This document shows, piece by piece, positions 61,086 through 64,000 of a stretch of DNA of 64,000 nt (its first letter is position 1; each line of letters opens with the position of its first letter). Source of the stretch: Papio anubis (lineage: Eukaryota; Chordata; Mammalia; Primates; Cercopithecidae); the NCBI RefSeq assembly GCF_008728515.1, contig NC_044984.1, positions 85,891,277 to 85,955,276 of the forward strand. Reading direction: 5' to 3'. A program made the translations under genes and the position numbers. Below the pieces are notes generated by a model. The model was not told the origin of the DNA and ran no database searches. It worked only from the letters and a program-made list of their open reading frames with translations.

Positions 61086-61764
61086 ATTTTTGTGCTTTAC
61101 TACAAGGTAGTAGTAAAATAAAAGGTGAAATCAGTAGTATACAAAACCCCTGGAAATCAGGGATTCATGGAAAGGCTGGGAACACCTGCAAGAACAAAGT
61201 AACTCTAGGAAACAGCAATATAGTGACATCTTATAACCCAGAAATTGTCTGGTTCGAATGATACTGCATGCACAAGGTCACTGTTGAGCTTCTCTTTGCC
61301 TCTCTCAAGGCTGCTTCTGGTAATATTATAAAACTTTTCCCACATTTCTCTATTTAATTTACTGAGTCATTGGAAGATATACATGATTGGCCCAGCCTGA
61401 GTTACATGTCTGAATCTTGAATTTCAGGATGCAGAAAGACAATTTTTTGTCCTTTGACATTCAGTAAACTGAATGGTACCCTCCATTGAATCCCATAATT
61501 TGGATTATTTCTCCAAAACAGGATGGAGCAATTGATGCTGAGCAGTTAAAAAGATTCTGTCCACAAATTTTTCCACCTAACATGATAAAAATATTCTTTG
61601 TAAAGCTCAGTAGAGACTAATTTGTTCCCCAAAAGGAGACAATGCAAGTATTCAACTCAGCATCATCATGTAATGTACATTTCTCCTTTGGTTCCGTCAC
61701 ATCTCCTCTGAATATTTTGCAACCTCTAGACCTACATTTTCCCATAGGAAAAGCATAAGTCACA
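61086..61764. other. Unassigned spacer
   Basis: No gene or repeat family is recognised. Confidence 0.5.
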
Positions 61765-61880
61765 AGAGTGGCTCTTAAGCACTTGAAGTGGGGCTAGTAT
61801 GAATTGAGATGAGCTTTAAGTATTAAATATACAGTGGATTTTTGAAGACATACATGTTTAAATGGTAATATTTAAAATAT
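61765..61880. mobile_element. hAT-like MITE fragment, tentative
   Basis: 'gtggctcttaagcacttgaa', 'aattgagatgagctttaagt' and 'gtggatttttgaagacatac' resemble the end of a mammalian hAT-Charlie-type element with the 'ccacatttcaagtgctcaat' terminal motif in complement. The subfamily is uncertain. Confidence 0.5.
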
Positions 61881-62460
61881 AATTAATTTTAATTAAGTTT
61901 CCCTTTGAAGGTTCAAGTCTAAATCTTTTTAAATGAATTGACAATAAACAAATTAATAGGAAAACAATTTAGAATTTATTAATGAGCATAAATATGGGAG
62001 CCATACTCACAATATGAGACTCCAAGAAGCGTGGATGGTTAAAGCTTAAACACCCTCTTCAGAACCGAGAGATAATTGGGGGGCTATAGGCAATTTTAGA
62101 ACATTAGTAAAGGATTTTAGGAGAGATGAATGGCCCCAGGAGACAGAAATTGGCTTGTAAATAATTATCTTTGTAAAGTGAACAGGACATGAAAACAAAC
62201 AATAGTTTGGGCTCTAGATGTGCTGTTAAATTTTCAGTCTTGTTCTCTGCGGTATGAAATTTAATTTTCTCTGGTTAACGAAATTTTAGGGATGGGATCA
62301 AAGGCATTTGTGTTTCTCTTTGGCAGGTGCAGTTTCTAGGTAGATATGGGAATTTCAGAGAACAGCCTTATGTTGTGCTTTGGGAGAAACAGAAGGTTCA
62401 GAAGCAGGAAGAAGTGAGGTGGGGAAGGTCAGAGAGACCTTGAGATTGCTTGTTTAGATC
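61881..62460 (-). mobile_element. Possible LTR, antisense
   Basis: The block from about 61920 to 62450 contains 'gacaataaacaaattaatag' and a run of unique-looking sequence with an antisense poly-A-like 'tttattaatgag'. It has the feel of an old ERVL-type LTR, but I cannot name it and see no clear termini. Confidence 0.3.
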
Positions 62461-62529
62461 AGTATGTCAAAACACCATATTGTGAGGTATAATTTTGACC
62501 CCCTACAGTCTGAACCTTTTTTGTTGTTG

Positions 62530-64000
62530 TTGTTAACAGTTTTAGTGAGGTATAATTTACACAATGAACTCATTTGAAATGTATGGTTTGATAGTTTAAT
62601 ATATATGCAACCCATTAAACCAGCACCACAATCAAGATAATGAACATAAACTTTACCATCCCATAATTTTCTCATACTTCTCTGTAACCCCTTTTTCTCA
62701 CTCTTCTCTGAACCCTCGTTCTCAGCAACTACTTAGCCACTTTCTAGCCTAATAGGTGAGTTTGCATTTTCTAGAATTTTATATAAATGGAGATATAGGG
62801 TAGGCCATCTTTCAACCTGGCTTCTTTCACTCATGATCTATTCATATTGCTGTATGTACCTGATATGGTTTGGCTGTGTCCCCATCCGAATCTCGTCTCA
62901 ACTTGTAATATCCGTAATCCCCATATGTCCAGGGAGACACCTGGTAGGAGGTAATTGGATCATGGTGCCAGTTTCCCCCATACTGTGCTCATGATAGTGA
63001 GTGAGTTCTCATGAGATCTGATGGTTTTGTAAGTGGCAGTTTCCCTTGGGCTTTTCTCTCTTTCCTGCCATCTTGTGAAGAAGGTACTTGCTTTTTCTTT
63101 GCCTTCCACTGTGATTGTAAGTTTCCTGAGACTTCCATAGCCTTGTGGAACTGAGAGTTAATTAAAACTCTTTCCTTTATAAATTACCCAGCCTTGGATG
63201 GCATCTTTATAGCAGTGCAAACATGGATTAATACAGCACCAATAATTCATTTCTTTTTACAGTTTAGTAGTATTCTGTTTTATAGATGCAGTACAATTTA
63301 TTTATCCACTGGTTCACTGACATTTGAGTTGTTTTCAGTCTTTGTTTTTTACAAATAAAGGTGCAAAGAACATTTATGTATAAGTCTTTGTATGGAAATA
63401 TGCTTTCATTTCTCTTGAGAAATACCTTGAGATAAAGGTAAAATCACATGGCAGGCATATGCTTAATTTTTAAAGAAGCTGCCAAACAATTTTTCTAAGG
63501 TGATTGTACCATTTTGTATTCCCTCCAGCAATATATGACAGTTTCACATGTTCCACATACACAGTTGAAATGATAGGACTTTTTAATTTTAGACATTTAA
63601 TAGGTGTATATTAGTATTTCATGGTGGTTTTAATTTGCATTCTCTTAGGGAGTAATGATGCTAAGCATCTTTTCATGTGCTTGTCATCAGTTTATCTGTT
63701 TTAGTGAAGTGTGCGTTAAATACTTGACAATTTTTAATTGGGTTATTTGGTTTCTTATTAAGTTCTGAGAGTGATTTATCTATTCTGGATAAGTCTTGTC
63801 TTAGATATATAACTAGCAAATATTTTTTCCATATCTTTAGCATGACTTATTTTTTCAGTCTTTTAACAGTTTTTGAAGAGCAAAAGTTGTTAATTTTGAT
63901 GAAAGCTGTTTTTTTTCTTTTCTGGATAGTGCTTTTGGTGTTATATTTAAGAACCTTTGCTTAAGCCAATGTCACAATAATTTTCTCCTATACTTCTGGA
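62530..64000 (-). mobile_element. Ancient L1M LINE, antisense, split by an LTR, runs off end
   Basis: The plus strand shows the complement of an L1M 3' UTR ('agtgaggtataatttacaca' near 62546, 'ccagcaccacaatcaagata' near 62620). After the MST LTR at 62861-63235 it continues with ORF2 complement ('tcactgacatttgagttgtt' near 63315, 'taatttgcattctcttaggg' near 63632) to the window edge. A short TTG microsatellite (62521-62534) marks its left side. No frame is intact. Confidence 0.8.
62861..63235 (+). mobile_element. Solo MST-type LTR (ERVL-MaLR)
   Basis: It starts 'tgatatggtttggctgtgtc', passes 'gtgagtgagttctcatgaga', 'ctttataaattacccagcct' and 'agcagtgcaaacatggatta', and ends in 'ataca'. The TG/CA ends are intact. 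The flanking 5-mers 'gtacc' (62856-62860) and 'gcacc' (63236-63240) differ at one base, a worn target-site duplication. No internal retroviral sequence is present. It splits the antisense L1M. Confidence 0.95.

Noticed and set aside
1..64000. CRISPR arrays, bacterial operons, tRNA or snRNA genes
   Set aside because: No regularly spaced direct repeats, no ribosome-binding-site/ORF organisation, and no cloverleaf or U6/7SK/Y-RNA motifs were seen. The repeats place the DNA in a primate nuclear genome.

Overview
The window is AT-rich, non-coding primate nuclear DNA. No protein-coding gene, tRNA, rRNA or other functional RNA gene can be supported. The open reading frames are short and fall inside interspersed repeats, microsatellites or sequence with no recognisable coding signal. 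The repeat content (Alu, L1PA/L1PB/L1MA, THE1/MST/MLT1-type LTRs, an LTR12-type LTR, Tigger/MER2, MIR, L2) is that of a catarrhine primate. One young Alu near 33.0-33.3 kb carries diagnostic positions that I know from the Old World monkey AluYR/macaque lineage rather than from human AluY, so the source is more likely a cercopithecid monkey than human. All family names come from remembered consensus motifs, not from a database search.

Layout. 0-6 kb: an L1PA tail, an antisense HAL1-like LINE broken by a small L1 piece, a 5'-truncated L1MA split by an Alu, then an antisense L1 split by another Alu. 8-11 kb: antisense ancient L1M sequence followed by a short L1PA copy. 11-17 kb: an Alu monomer, an antisense AluY, and L2 and MIR fragments. 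17-20.9 kb: no clear repeats. 20.9-25.5 kb: an antisense LTR12 solo LTR, an ancient L1M interrupted by an MST/MLT1-type LTR and another old repeat, and a short L1PA copy with a 13-bp target-site duplication. 25.7-33.4 kb: MIR, L2, a solo MST LTR, a Tigger/MER2 element, an AluS and the monkey-type AluY. 34.6-37 kb: HAL1 sequence, two Alus, and an MLT1 LTR with an L1MA tail nested in it. 39.5-40.4 kb: an antisense ERV1-class LTR. 41.6-53 kb: a long repeat-poor tract with only faint MIR/L2 traces, several hairpins and some candidate regulatory patches. 54-56.1 kb: an LTR-like fragment and a 5'-truncated L1PB. 57-64 kb: MIR, L2, an old Alu, a hAT-like fragment, and an antisense L1M split by an MST solo LTR and running off the end.

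The features are layers of insertion, not genes that cooperate. Nothing points to a new biological system. The most unusual sequence features are a spacer-less 28-bp perfect palindrome at 45,326-45,353, hairpins at 1.8, 13.3, 47.7 and 54.3 kb, and three repeat-free AT-rich patches with clustered homeodomain/POU-like motifs that could be conserved non-coding elements.
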